DNA of 64,000 nucleotides from Phallus indusiatus (GCA_027605045.1 JAQFWX010000007.1:744001-808000); one strand, 5' to 3'. Positions 42,906 to 55,592 are shown, numbered from the stretch's first letter. Translations and numbers: made by a program. Notes: a model not told the origin generated them from the sequence alone.

Positions 42906-44120
42906 AAAAGGATAGCTTCTGGCTGAGCTTACTACTATAATTAGTAGGGGTCGAAAGTAACCCAGCCTGTGCTAATACTTAAAATTTAAATATACTACCT
43001 TGCATTTATCTTCATAATATTGAGTTGTATCTCGTGTTGTGAATATCGTCTAAGTTTTAAGAGTCAAACGCTGAAGGCGCAGATAGCCGATGCAGCAGAC
43101 AGCATCGATAAAAAAGCACCGGTCTCACAAGCGCCTCATATATGGGCTGCCTTGTACACGCCTGATACTTGAGTGCACAGCGCCCAAGCCTTGGAAATGT
43201 GATACGGGTCATTGATAGGATGAAACTTTCATCGCGTTGTAAGGCCAACAAGGCTACCTCTTGCGCGAGTGCACATCATGCGCACATGCACAAGGCTCAT
43301 GGCATTCCAATTATTATCTTGTATACCAAATGCGACGTACAAATTGTAGTAACTTTCGTTGTAATACACATTTCTGAGTTTGACCTTATGCAGGTGACTA
43401 AGCCTGTGGGCTCCGGCCCCTTCCGCAAGGCTCCTCCTCGGGCCAATGAGCAGCGATGCCAGAGTGTCTGACGAGGCTGGAAGACCTTTCAAAGCCTGAG
43501 TACTTCCGCTTCCAGCCTATTGTAGCTTTCCGTGCACGTTCCTGGGGAACCCTTGACTGATTTAGAGGACGCGCTTTTCAACGTTGAGAAATTCAGCTCG
43601 ACTTTTAAGCGGTCCGACTTGCAATAATCCGATTTCCCTCACCGCTTGCATCTCGATGATAACGAATTGCACTATCGTTTGTATGCCGGTGGGCCTTCGT
43701 TTGAAAGAAGTCATTTCTCTTGAAAGCAATTTACATCTAATACCAATACAGGTGACCCGATGGTAGAATAATTTTCGTATATAGTCGGGCTTTCAGGCAT
43801 TTCTTTAAGTGCAGCAAAATACAGAAACTCTCTGAATCACATTATTTGACCAAGTCTAGTCGCTCTTCTACAATCTTACTACGCATGTCTGTGAACTGAA
43901 GTTCACGGACAAGCTCGGCCTACTACACTCGCCCGTCCACTCTGTTCCTTTAATCTGTCCGGGGCCTTTGCAGCTGTATAGATAGGCCCGACGTGTCCGG
44001 CAGCTGATGACTACCGGTCCTTTTACTCATATAAACCCCCTCATTTTCTTTTAAAAGGGTGGTGCGATTGCTCGTTCAAACCAGTTAATTTTCAACCTTT
44101 ACATCTCGACATTACTCCTG
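42906..44120. other. Intergenic with promoter of the next gene
   Basis: No gene seen. TATAAA at 44030-44035 is about 90 bp upstream of the ATG at 44121. Confidence 0.4.
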
Positions 44121-45011
44121 ATGTCCTCTCAGCCCACCCACGAACAACAAACCATTGGTGCTGACCATGTCTCCTCCACGTCGGAATATACCCACGTTAG
44201 GAACACCGAATGGAGCGAACAGTCTTCCACCAAAGTTGCAGCATCTGTCGGTGGACCTTCGGTGGTTACTGTCGAGGACGTGTTTGCAATGGGGTATGAT
44301 TCATATTGGGGGCCGGAGGATAGGGAAGAAGGCGCGATGGGCTACATCCCGACAGTAAGGCTATCCATTTTAAGCCGGTGACAACGCATAATATAAACTC
44401 CTTACGCTAGTATGCTCGAAACAAAGATTGCCCCGACGCGTTTGATGTCGAGGAGGCTGGACATCGGAAATTACAGGAGGAGCTTAGGGACTATGAACAA
44501 TTGTGCGAGGTGAGCGAAACAAAATCAATTGTTAAACGTATTATGTACTTACGTGGGCACTAGACGTATTATGCCGATTTTTTGAATCGCAACCCACAGC
44601 CCGACCATCCACCCGAGTCGTCGGACGATACAAACCGTCCACCCAAATTCTCATCATTTGAACAACGTTATTTAGAGATAAAACACAGAGTATGTATCTT
44701 TTGATTCCAATTCCCAATTCATGCTCAGCTATCTCTGACTTTCGTTCTGTCAGGTTCAGGTCCAGACTAGGATATTGAACAGCATGCTGCTAGAGGCAGG
44801 GATAATGCCACAACCGTCACAGGTATGTAATGTCTGTTGACATACACACTGCATCGTACTGAAATTGCTCTCCCAGGAACCTGAACCATCGATTTCTCCA
44901 AAGATAGAACCCGATCATATATTCAACCTCCCGCTAGCATGTCTGCTGTTGCGTAATCCGACAGAAAAGACGCAGACTGGAAATGTCGATGAAGATATAG
45001 CAATGATCTGA
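44121..45011 (+). CDS. Unknown protein, five exons, 220 aa; paralog of 42037-42905
   Basis: Exons 44121-44354, 44411-44509, 44564-44689, 44754-44822, 44877-45011; total 663 nt, all phase 0, normal GT...AG. Start MSSQPTHEQQTIGADHVSST. The conserved centre DAFDVEEAGHRKLQEEL and the FLNRNPQPDHPPE region are shared or similar in layout with the paralog upstream. C-terminus ends NVDEDIAMI. No signal peptide or membrane segment. Same exon number and same length as the paralog, in tandem and the same orientation. Function unknown. Confidence 0.65.
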
Positions 45012-45929
45012 ATCAGTTTCTATGCTCTAGCTGCGACTTTGACAGGCGTTTCGAGGTTAACGTATGTCGGTTCGACCGTGTAAATATCATAATTGGAAAG
45101 CACTAGACTCACCTTGATTGTAAGAGGATACAATATATACCGAATTTTTTTATACGAAACGTTTTGTTAAGAATTGAGAGCTGCAAGTTCGTTTTTCTCA
45201 GCTTGTCTAACAATGGGGTGAGGTGTAAAAGTTCGAACAAAAAAGGGACTCTTTATATCTAAAGCTTGTAATCGATGATCGATGAATTGAACTAAAATGG
45301 GGGTTTATATTTAACCCGGCTTTCCCTGGCCGTGGTGGCATGCTATAGCTAGTTATCTGTACATGACAGACGTCCCATGATTGTTTTCGTATTCTTCGGT
45401 ATATCATCTTCATTAAGTCCTATCTAATAGTACGGTTTGAATCATCTATATGCTGTTATATGACATTGTTCCTGTGTACTACGCTGTGTAAATTGTCGCG
45501 CTAGTGGTTAAAAAACAACATGAAGTTACGCAGAAGTGCAAAGACTGACATAGTTTTTTCTGATTTACACGTGCCGTTATACAGATTTTAGTTTCACCGT
45601 GATCGCGTTTGGCGACATCTTCACTGTATCGGTACCGTACTGAGCAATAAAGACGGAAACAAACACGACTCGTCAGAACCGAAACTACTGATAAACAGAA
45701 TGCTCTCAAACTAATTCACGTGTCTACGCAAGGTAGTCAAAAATCGTGATCACTATTGTGATATATGTAGTCTAATGATAGGAGCTCTGCTATACATATG
45801 TTAAGTTCGAATTGAAACTAAAGATTAGATTAATTAAACATGACTTGTATATGATAAAGTTTGAGTACATGATAAGCTATATTCAGAAGACCGGCGATGT
45901 TTATTGGTGCAAGTAAGCATTGCATTAGA
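45012..45929. other. Intergenic, nothing recognised
   Basis: Convergent 3' flanks of the genes at 44121 and 45930; short frames only. Confidence 0.4.
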
Positions 45930-46938
45930 CTAACTTTTTTTATTGGCCTCAGGTTTGGAGCTTCCTAGCTCATGGGGCTCCACAACGCGTTTCCACACTT
46001 GAGGCATGACTCGTGGATTCTTTGGTATGAGATCTCTTAGATTCTCCAAGGTTTGAAAGATCATCTGTCTGTTACCGCGATCAAACATTCCATAAGGTCC
46101 GCTACCCGACATGTAAGCCAATGGGTTGAATTCCAAAACTTCGGTCGGATTTTGAGGAACTTCATTGCGCGTACAGGCATCAGATAGATCCTGAGTAATC
46201 TTGACGACATAGAATACTGGATTTGTGCCTTTCATTATCATTGCTGGAAAGACCTACAAAGGGTACATCATATATTAATACAAATAGTTGTCGCTTTTAT
46301 CATAAGACGTTTACCATATACGGCAGTGGATCCAAGCCGTGACAACACCGAAGTTTATTATTCCATTGAAACGCGGCAATGCAGACCCCCATGAGCTCCG
46401 CAAACGGGACCAACAGTGTGTTCGGCCTTAGTCTATCTTGCACGACTAAGAAAAGGAAGTAAGACCACGCGTAATCGACGATGCAGACATCAACTTCGGT
46501 GGAAATGCGGCTGCCGTTCATTTTCATCGAGAACCCGTGCTGAACGAGAAGTTCCTGCTTTTCTTTAACACGAAATCCCATAGCTTCCAAGATAGCGTAG
46601 ATAAGAAGGTTGGCAGCACTGGGTGTGGTTTCCAACTCGAGTTCAGGGCGATGATGATCCACGAGCACGACGCGTTTGATTAGTCTGCTGATTTTGAGCA
46701 CTTGCTCACCTCCAGCAACAATGTCGTCGACGTCGTCTTCATCGAGAGTTTCTTTTAGTCTTTCGCAGTACTTCCATTTGAATTGTACGGGACGCTGCGT
46801 TGGACAAAGCTCCTCGAGGCTTGTAATACGTTTTCTGGTGATTCGCAAGCGGTTTAGCTCGTTGTTGCCCCAGTCTCGAGGACTTTTCGCGAACACGGCG
46901 AGGCTTTTTGGTTTTGGTTCGAGTGCATTGACAGACAT
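45930..46938 (-). CDS. Unknown conserved-looking protein, two exons, 315 aa
   Basis: Exon 1 46938-46315 (208 codons, MSVNALEPKPKSLAVFAK), 61-nt intron with GTAAAC...GTAG, exon 2 46253-45930 (108 codons with stop). Soluble and globular-looking: no signal peptide or clear membrane helix. Features: VVLVDHHRPELELETTPSAA, RISTEVDVCIVDYAWSYF, AAFQWNNKLRCCHGLDPLPY. The frame quality and intron suggest a real gene. The single DHH does not sit in a DHH-phosphatase context, so I do not assign that family. C-terminus is basic (KPEANKKS). Divergent from nothing close; 370 bp from the DUF6533 gene. Confidence 0.65.
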
Positions 46939-47312
46939 TGTTTGTGTGCAGAAGTGGTAGCGCCAATGTAGACAAGCTTTTGTAATTTTTTTTACGCGAC
47001 CGCGTCACACCGTTCCTTTATCGCTTACTGAGCATGCGCAAGGCCTTGAGCGGAGGGTTTTGATTGTCGGTGTTTAACGCCATGGAGACCGACGATTAAT
47101 CCTACCAAGGTATTGAGTAATGGTACAACATGTTTTTCAGGAATGCACTACGATACAAGGGAAAATGAGAGTATTCGGTATTTTGAAACTAAGTATACCA
47201 TGGATTTGAGATATCATATTCTCGAATTACTACCGAATGATTTAGGTTTAATATCAAACGCGTAGACTAAGATAACGTCGATGAGTGAATCCACGTTCCT
47301 TTGTTTTTATTC

Positions 47313-48518
47313 TCAAGCACTTACGCAAATACTAGAAGCAGCATAGGTCCATCTTATTTTGGTTCGGTTAGCAAATGGCGTCTTTCTTTGAAACTGGGTG
47401 AAGAAACCAAACTCACAAAGCACATGATAGGCCTATGGTAGAGTCAATATGCATGAAGATACCAGTCAACAAAAAAATAGCTATTATTCAACGTCTTCAG
47501 CTCCCCATGTTTTTGTCAAAAGTGATCGCCTCTCACAAAACAAAAACACAAACACCCATATTCCATCCCTCAAAAAAACTATGTAAAGCGGAGAATTAGG
47601 AATACCCGATTCCCTGGCCGAGACCTCCAACCAAATGAACCGTGCCACAATACAGGCGAAGGAGATACTTTGGAATATAAGCTCAAGAATTCCAAACCTT
47701 TGATGACTGTTAGTGTTAATGAAATAGCCGGTTAACTGGATACTCACACAACGAAGGACAAAAATCCGGGAGCCACTGTAACAACGCAGTGTCCGAAAGG
47801 TGGGGGGAAATTCTCCAGGGGTGCAACCCGATACTCAGGTAAACCCAAAGCCATAACGGCTAACACCGAAGCTTCGACCAAAACGAACAAGGACGAGAGA
47901 AACCAAAGTAAGGATCTCGAGCGTTCGTAAAATGCGTATACTAGATAATGATTGGTGCTTAAGTCAAATGTGAGGATAAGATAAAAAAGCGCACCTCTTT
48001 GTATAAGCAGCACGTTTGAACACGCTATAACTACTGCTCCGGCCAGAGAAACGAACCACATGATAGATTCCGAACACAGGACGAATTTTTGATAGGTTCC
48101 AAAGAAAACGAGAAGTATTATGCTTGGAGACATTAGGAAATTTTAGGTGAATCAGGAAAACCTTACCAATAAAATACAAGAGCGAGACACCGAACTGTAA
48201 AATATAAAATCTTGACAAGACAAAAATTGGATCTAGATTGCTTCAAAAGTGGATAACATTATGATCAAGGGAGATCAGATACCGTGGCCAGATAAACTCT
48301 ATCTACATCGATGCTTTGAACATTTGATGAGGGGCATAATAGTTGGTGAGACTTACCTCTTCATCAAAGGTCAACAATGTATCCCAGATAATGAGAGTTG
48401 CACTGCCGACTAGGAGATTTTGTCATTTGTTTATCTATTGAAATCAGGCTTCCTAACCAATATTGCATAGGACAGGGTAGGCAGGCCCAAGTTTTGGTAT
48501 AATTTGCTCTAACGACAT
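47313..48518 (-). CDS. DUF6533-type multi-pass membrane protein, nine exons, 264 aa
   Basis: Exons 48518-48458, 48409-48357, 48302-48283, 48232-48167, 48122-47995, 47940-47748, 47706-47537, 47480-47417, 47352-47313; sum 795 nt, in frame. N-terminus MSLEQIIPKLGPAYPVL. The family hallmark is residues about 22-45: TLIIWDTLLTFDEE then EFIW (usual TLDEEVEFIW). Then LVKILYFTVRCLAL, ACSNVLLIQR, VYAFYERSR, a long helix-rich stretch, VFLRDGIWVFVFLF and a final WTYAASSICVSA. About seven membrane segments. These proteins are abundant in mushroom genomes and of unknown function. No lesion seen. Intron positions match the paralog at 55735-56942. Confidence 0.8.
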
Positions 48519-49789
48519 AGCAATATTGAAGGATCCTCTTTTGATGCGGAAAGCCGATTTTGAACCGGTTCAACTAAGAGGACTTGATTTAGAGGAATAA
48601 GTATTCTCCAGAGTGTAGAATGTTTAAACACTGACGAATGATCCCCTTAGCTTGGCGTTCTTTGCACCTATGTAACTAAAACTACTGGCCAGTGCAGCGA
48701 GCGGATGTCTATCATCAAGAAAAAATCATCCCTCATTAAAGGAAAAACATACAATCGTCTCCGGGAAATCGACGATATTTCCAATTAACCAGAAGACGGG
48801 CCCCGGGGTGCAATAGAGATGTATACTGGTAACAACACGCCGGTACCGTCGATGCTTTCGAGAGCCGTCCCAGTCTGTGAACGTCTTTGAGCTCAAAGTC
48901 AACCGGTAGGCTCCCCAAACCTCAACCAGTGTTATAGAAAAGCGTTACGAGGGCTTGAACACTCCGCCGGTCACGATTACCGGAAAACTGTGGGGTGCAT
49001 CCCCGAGGAGTAAACGTGCCTCAACAATGGCGATGCGTGACCGGAACCAGGCTTACAGAAGATCTGTCTTTCCCGCACGATTATTAATGAAGCTGTGGTT
49101 GGGAAAAGACGCAATGAAATCGCCTACCAGAAATCTCTTCCAATTCCTCATCAAATTTTGAACTCTTATAGACAATAGCAATCCAATCTAATCTAATCGC
49201 AGGTGTGAAAGCTCTACGGATCGTTGTCAATGGTTGTTATCCGTGACGTTTCTAAACTGATCATAGAAAGTACAGTAATGAGTTAAGAAAGAGACACGAG
49301 GAGACATGACTGGCGGCGAAACCTTCAATTGCGAGACTATTACGCATGCGTATTCGACAAACTAATTCAAGCGCGCGTTGATCCGACGGTTAATCGCTAA
49401 TGCGGTAGCGATGAAGGCTCGTACAGTCAACTTCGGTGTCGTTCCTTCCAAATCAGCGAATCGTTGGATTTTCCGTGTATTTGTTTCTCTGATGTCATCA
49501 TAGTTACGAAGCGGTGATAGAATGCAGAAGTCAATTGGTCTCTCATCCGACTTCTCCGTCCCAACTTACGATGTAGGAAGATTCTTCTGACTCTTTCAAG
49601 ACATTTCAGTGAGTATTCGTACGTATAACATTATTTTCTCGTCTACAGTATTTCAGCCAAGGCAATATGTTTACAGGATAACTCACGCTCTACTTGTCGG
49701 GGTTGTGTTGATTGGCCGCTTAAAGGATTCGTGAACTCTTCAACGGTGCACATACCACACCAGTTGCTAATTATATATGTTAGCTTCTA
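48519..49789. other. Intergenic, no supported gene
   Basis: Short frames at 48736-49161 show no recognised product. Confidence 0.35.
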
Positions 49790-51612
49790 GCCTGTGTGAG
49801 TCAGTCATGACTCAGAACTGTCAGAGTTTTATAGCTATTTGCGTACTGCGGATCCCTCAGACGGCACCGAATTTATGCTTGCGTGTTCTCTCGGCTTCAA
49901 GTTGCATAGAAGCTTTTCGTATCAAAAAAGGTTTCGCTTCATTTGTCATTTAAATATTGTCCAATGTTATCATTTCCTTCAATGGACGGGGTAATCGGCC
50001 GCTACAAAAACATTACTACAACGGGACTTTGGCTTCCTAATGCTTTCATAGAAATTTATATAAATACTCGTGAAAGAGGCAGCAGCAGTCAGTTTCGAAC
50101 AGCAAATAGTTCCCCCCACTCTCTCTCAGAATTCTCATGGCTCTCTTTGGTCAAACTCCAGTCCCACCCACTAAACTTGGCCGTTATCGTGTTTTGTCAC
50201 CTAATGCTGGTGTATATGTCTCCCCCCTACAACTGGGAGGAGCTAGCATTGGCGATAAATGGGACAAAATAGGGATGGGTCATATGAACAAAGAGTCGTC
50301 GTTCAAACTCCTCGACGCATATTATGATGCGGGAGGCAACATGATTGACACCGCTTGTAATTATCAGGATGGTACTTCTGAAGAATTCATTGGTGAATGG
50401 ATGGAGAAACGAGGGATACGTGACCAAATGGTCATTGCCACCAAGTTTACTTCTCCCTCTCGGTCAGACGATTCTGCGATAAAGGTCAACTTCCTTGGGA
50501 ATGGTCATAAATCTCTTCATATCGCCGTTGAACAAAGTCTCAAGAGATTGCGGACTACGTATATCGATCTACTATACGTACACTGTGAGTATCTTATAAG
50601 AATCTCATTCATTTTCTGACGAATTGAATAACTTAGGGTGGACTTGGGATACTTCGGTTGAAGAGATCATGAATAACTTACACAGTCTGGTTGTCGCTAA
50701 GAAGGTTCTTTACTTAGTATGATAATACCTTACTTCGATGTTGATAATAATACTGACAACCATCTCCAGGGAATCTCCGTATGATAGCTCTTTCTCTTCC
50801 ATGCGGTTGAAACTCATTGCTTTTTTTTTTCAGGATACACCCGCCTGGGTAGTTGTGAAAGCTAATCAATGGGCTAAATTTCACGGAAAGACTCCCTTTT
50901 CCATTTACCAAGGTCGCTGGAACATCTTGGAACGAAGTTTTGAGCGAGATATCATTCCTATGGCTCGTTCCGAAGGACTTGCTCTTGCTCCATTTGGAGT
51001 TTTAGCGGAAGGTCGTTTCCGTACAGACGAGGAAGAGCAACGTCGGAGAGAAACCGGAGAAAAGGGCCGTGAGCTATCTTCATTTCGAAAAGGCTGGGAA
51101 AGGGATGAGAATGAACGTAAAGTGTCGAGAAAGCTGGAAGAAATAGCCGCTGAAGTGGGAGCGAAAAGTATTACCGCTGTCGCTATTGCCTATGTCATGC
51201 ATGTGAGTTCAGAGACTGAGACAAAATACCTTCAAGTTGTACATGCATCTTAATTTTATATTCTTAGAAAGCGCCATTTGTATTCCCTATCATCGGAGGC
51301 AGGAAAGTAGAACATCTACAGTCCAACATCGAAGCATTAGATGTCAAGTTAACCCCCGAGCATATAAAGTCACTCGAGTCCATTGTTCCTTTCGACCTCG
51401 GATTCCCTCACAGTACCATTGTAAGCATCTCACTGCCCTACAACATAAATGCTGTTTTTAATCACGCATCTTAGAACGATGGTTCATCTATTCCCTCGTT
51501 CTTCAGGAGCATTGCTGCCATTGACAAATGGGAAAAGATTCCCACACAGCCTGCTCTGACATTGTAAAGGTCATCTGGAATTAGACCAACTTTTCCACGA
51601 ATAATGAAGTCT
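49790..51612 (+). repeat. Segmental duplication, right copy (partner 34935-36775)
   Basis: Same order as the left copy, with scattered substitutions in promoter, exons and introns. Confidence 0.85.
50137..51567 (+). CDS. Aldo-keto reductase (aryl-alcohol dehydrogenase type), copy 2, 383 aa
   Basis: Exons 50137-50584, 50637-50716, 50770-50778, 50834-51202, 51268-51420, 51475-51567, all GT...AG and in frame. Start [25 protein letters not shown]-dependent oxidoreductase of the AKR9-like group, expected to reduce aromatic aldehydes or ketones in the cytosol. Tetrad: D and Y in [11 protein letters not shown] in ATKFTSPS, H in LLYVHWWTW. Cofactor tail [19 protein letters not shown]. The 9-nt exon 3 encodes Gly-Ile-Ser between VLYL and [12 protein letters not shown], completing the usual YLGISDTPAW motif. 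Length is normal for the family. No lesion, so this is the functional copy. Confidence 0.92.
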
Positions 51613-51978
51613 CGTATAACTGTTCCTTTATATATTCATATGCAATCGACCGCGATGAGACGAATCACATTGCATCGAGAGAACGACTCCATACAATCGA
51701 TTTTGTTTTATCCATACTGTACCGCTGATTGTGTAACCAATCATAAAAGTTAGTCTAAATATGATTTGCTTGTGTAGATTGTTATATTCGTACGTGCAGC
51801 CTAACTAAGGAGCACTTGACGGCGTGCATAGTTTTCCATAGGGAAACACGTCTTCTCTCGAGAGATCTTTGGATTTGATCCCGTGCCAAACCGTGCTCCT
51901 TTTTGGGAGAATTAGGAACTGTTCTGAGATTGCTTGTCGCACGCGGTCTAGGTTTGTGTTTGTTGTGTCTCTTTCTAT

Positions 51979-52440
51979 TTATTTTTTGTTTTTTATAATT
52001 ATTTTGTACACCATAGATTGCGTTGTCGTTTTTAAGAGTGTACCGGAGACGCTTAGGGTCGGGTCTTGCACTAGGTTAACTGCGTCGGGAAGATCTTTTT
52101 CTCGGCCTGTGTTTGCTAGTGCGCCAGCGCCCTCATTGCCCTCAACGCCGCTGTGACCTTTGACTTTAGTCAAAATGGTAGGTGCTGAGCGTTTCCTTAA
52201 GGCGGCAGCTAGAGGGATGAAAAGGTCATCGTTTTTAGATTTTTGCCAACCCAATGGTTCTCATTATTTTCCAGGTTTGTGGCTAGTTGGTCCATTAAAT
52301 ATTGGGAGTCTGATAGGATTTCTAACAGTACATCCATGGCAGTTTGTTGTACAATGTGCAAGACCGCCATAATTTCGCCAGCGTTGTTGGTGTACCATGT
52401 GTTTGGCAACTCAATGGCAGCTTGAGGGCAGTGTTTAGGG
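51979..52440 (-). pseudogene. RNase H-like domain fragment
   Basis: Minus strand: AAIELPNTWYTNNAGEIMAV, LEILSDSQYLMDQLATNL, then after a 1-nt shift near 52250 DLFIPLAAALRKRSAPTI and VKGHSGVEGNEGAGALAN. Glu of GEI, Asp of SDSQ and His of KGHSG are present, but the last Asp (usually GADALA) is Gly. Typical RNase H modules in mushroom retroelement-derived genes look like this. The N-terminal strand (D of the first motif) is missing. Non-functional relic. Confidence 0.7.
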
Positions 52441-52647
52441 GATTATTCTAGCTGTACCATATGCTGGCGCCCACTGTTGCATTGAATTGATCGCAATCTT
52501 TTGTTCCTCATTTCTAGAAAACCCTCCGGTTCTGTAATCGATCAAACATCGCGTCTTGGCTTCAGGTTCCCATACTGTAAAGAAAATTAGATCTCACCAC
52601 ACCAGTTAATTGAATAGTTGTGTTATATGAGCGGCTGGCGTACGGTT

Positions 52648-52662
52648 CTCAGCTGAGCTGAG
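52648..52662. promoter_or_regulatory. Conserved upstream palindrome CTCAGCTGAGCTGAG
   Basis: Lies 85 bp before the ATG at 52747 and is kept at 61133-61147, 82 bp before the homologous ATG at 61229. Flanks are diverged. CAGCTG is an E-box-type core. Role inferred. Confidence 0.35.
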
Positions 52663-52746
52663 TCGAATGAAGGTGCCACACGCTTCCACCCTTCACTAGT
52701 TATATTATTACTTTCTACGTCTCTCTCTCTCTCGCCGTAACTTGCT

Positions 52747-53325
52747 ATGGATTCCATGACTCCACAAGAGCTACAGGCGGTTCAAGCACTTCCTTCCTTT
52801 CTACCAATATCGTTCAATATCGGTAAGGAAATATACTTTTATTTTCATAAACATACGAAGAATAAAAGTGTTATTAACAGCTGCTTCCACAACTGTTATT
52901 ATCTGGAATGCTTTCTTGACCCTTGACGAGGAGGTAAGTGTCTCACTCCCCAAGCAAGATATTGCGATTTGAATCTTGCGTGCTAGGTGGAATTTATCTG
53001 GTCGTGCGTAGTCCTTACAAACCTAAAATCATATTGTTAGAAAAGTATTAGATCCAACCTGAGTTTTGTCAAAGTCTTATATTTGGTAGTTCGGTATCTT
53101 GCCCTTCCACTTTTCGGGTGGGTTTTGGTCAACTGGTTTGAGAGTGCATTCTAGACATATTACAGTGTCATCGCCCTCGGTTTCTTCATGGGTGTAAACA
53201 ACAACCTGTGCACAGCAGTTATATGGTTCGTTCCGATAAGTGGTACTATCGTCACAGCGTGTTCAAACACTAGATGCGCCCCGGGTCGGAGCCGCAGGAC
53301 CCCTTTGCATCCGTTAGGAGTGTGA
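52747..53325 (+). CDS. DUF6533-type membrane protein, truncated, five exons, 123 aa
   Basis: Exons 52747-52822, 52881-52933, 52987-53003, 53052-53117, 53166-53325; 372 nt, in frame. MDSMTPQELQAVQALPSFL, then TTVIIWNAFLTLDEE-VEFIW, SFVKVLYLVVRYLALPLFG, NLCTAVIWFVPISGTIVTAC. After CSNT the sequence leaves the family (RCAPGRSRRTPLHPLGV) and stops, losing roughly half of the protein. The 3' part has been replaced by unrelated DNA. Near-identical 5' layout to 61229, including promoter, shows a duplication. Either a truncated pseudogene or a short membrane protein. Confidence 0.6.
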
Positions 53326-54779
53326 TCACAGCTTAGTCAACACCATTCTGTTTACCAATTAGATACCAAGGGCAGGATGTTTATTGTTACACCCAGATCT
53401 AATTACAGATTTCACATCTCTACACGAGCTTTCTTACTAGGGGAACCTGAGACTCATCATCGGATTCGAGAGGACCCTCTAAAAAGTTCCTCCTCTTCAT
53501 AGTAGGGTTAACCATAGCAACGACATTGACAACCTTTGCACTTATTGAAAGTACGATATCCTTTTAAAGAAGTGTGACACGAGGTCGAAGCGAACTTGCA
53601 CGAGTGCTCCTTTCGTCAAGTGCGGTACAACTTTCGGATTGTATAAAACTTTTGCTTGTACAAGGGAAAAAGTTGCATGGCGTAACTACTACATGTAAGA
53701 TTATCAACACGATCACAATATCAAGCAACATACTCTTTTTACAATGCCCTTGTATGCTAATCTTTGATTGTCAGTCATTCCGAATACAGAGGGTGCAACA
53801 TCGCAATAAGGATCTTCGATGGCCTGAACGGGTTTGTCTATGTAACCGGTGTCAGGATCTGCAACAGCGTTACTCTGGATATTTGTGTCAGATGGCCGTA
53901 AATGATAATCAATGATTTTACCCTCTTTTGAAAGACAGGAAACGTAAATCTCAAGCCGATTATGTTTCTCCCTCTCTCTCTCAAGTTTGAACAGGTGAGA
54001 CAACGGAGAGTCACCAGCTTTCTTTTCGAAGTACTTTATGTTGGAGTCAACGATTGGGTCACTTCAGATTAGATAGTAGAATTACATAACGGACTGTACA
54101 GCAAATCTGCGACATACGCTGTGGTTGTTGTTCCGGCAAAATTCCCGCGTGTTTTGAGTACAGCTTGAGAAACTGTGGCCATCACGCATCATCAGTCCGC
54201 AAGTTCGTGGGTTTGTTGCGTTGCCTTATCCTTCAACGGCGCAATCTGTGGTGCTAAGGGTTTGGTTCAGTTGCCACAAGCGTAGCAGTGCCAAAGCAAG
54301 TGCCTAAACAACCGGACCAATCTGAAGACACTTAGCGTTTAGTCAGCAGAAAAATCCCTCGCCAGGACAACCGCTCCGCGATCGGCTTTGGCCGTGTTCG
54401 TCGTAAAAAACGGAGCGAATCCAGATCTGAGGGAAGAGACGAAATATGATCACTACTGTCTGCATAGACTGCCGGAGAAACAAATTGCGTTCCTTTTTGT
54501 AGCATCGTATAGGATCGAAAAATTCCTCCGTGCACTCTTCTTACTGTTATATATGTGGTTTGCGTAACGACAGCCTCGCTGTGTAAATACAACGAGCTTA
54601 CTTAGTCGCAATTCAAGTCCAAAGCCATACGAGTCCATGAGACCAATTATTTTGCGAAGGAGCGGGCACCAGAATGCTGGGTCTTCTTCGCTAGATGACT
54701 CAGACCCAAGATTAAACGGGTAGACTGTATATGAGGGTGCAATGAGAAGAGATGGAGAGTATATTTTCTGTCATAATTC
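53326..54779. other. Intergenic, no supported gene
   Basis: A minus-strand frame at 53713-54003 (LEIYVSCLSKEGKIIDYHL) looks protein-like but has no ATG and no recognised family. Nothing else seen. Confidence 0.3.
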
Positions 54780-54784
54780 CACTC

Positions 54785-55592
54785 ACGCAAATACCAGAAA
54801 GAGCGAACGCCCATCTGATTTCATGCGATCAATGAACAGAATATTTATGTAAATAATATAAATCTGCTAGAACCTACAAATTCAATGACAGGCCTGCCAC
54901 ATTTTGTTCACGCTGCAGAACAGCAGTAGATAATAAGAACTTATATATAATATTGTAAAAGGTGAGACAAGAGCAAAGAAATGCGCTTACAAAATGAAAC
55001 GAGAAATGCCTATGACCCATCTCTCAGGAACACATTGTACAACCGTAAATTCGGAAGCCCAATTTTCCATGCCACATATTGCAGCTTGGCGAATCTCGCG
55101 ATGATGCAGAAGAACGCGATAATTTCAAATGCAAGCTTGCAGAACCTTTCGGAAAACACTGGGCGTGAGTAAAACTGTCTACTGTTAGTTCAAATTCACC
55201 CACACACACCACGCATAGGCACCTATCGGAGTGAATCTTTCAATAACGCAACGTCCAATAGTTCCGATATTGATGAAAGAAATTTATCCTTTGTAATCTC
55301 GATCCTGGGTAAATCCAAAATCACAATCGCCATTACCAGAACTTCAATTAATACGAATATCAAAGAGAGAGTCCAGAACATGGGTTTTAAACGTTCGTAA
55401 AACGCGTACACTAAAATGATGACTGTTGAAAATCACTTCAATTTGAATGGGAGTAAAAAGTGTCTCGCTGCGTGAACAATATATTTGAGCATGCGCATGC
55501 TGTGATAATAGAAACGCCGACATAAACTTCAATTGCTCAAAACGAAAGAATAATTGGTTCATAGACAACCTTGCTGAGTTGGCAAGACCCAC
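54785..55592 (-). pseudogene. DUF6533-type gene, broken
   Basis: Recognisable exons on the minus strand: VGVSIITACACSNILFTQR (about 55460-55530), VYAFYERLKPMFWTLSLIFV (55411 on), ERFCKLAFEIIAFFCIIARF and LRLYNVFLRDGS (55160-55030), final WAFALSGIC (about 54790-54815). The RDGTW motif is RDGS followed by TAG, a stop breaks the frame upstream of VGVSII, and the N-terminal TLDEE exons are missing. Confidence 0.7.

Noticed and set aside
46300..46938. DHH motif (VLVDHHRPELE) suggesting a DHH phosphoesterase
   Set aside because: None of the other DHH/DHHA1 family motifs occur in the 315-aa product, so the match is likely chance.
48736..49161. Short frames either side of 48930 as small genes
   Set aside because: About 60-70 codons, no motif, no splice support.
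53713..54003. Minus-strand frame with LEIYVSCLSKEGKIIDYHL as a gene
   Set aside because: No ATG, no family match, no convincing flanking exons.
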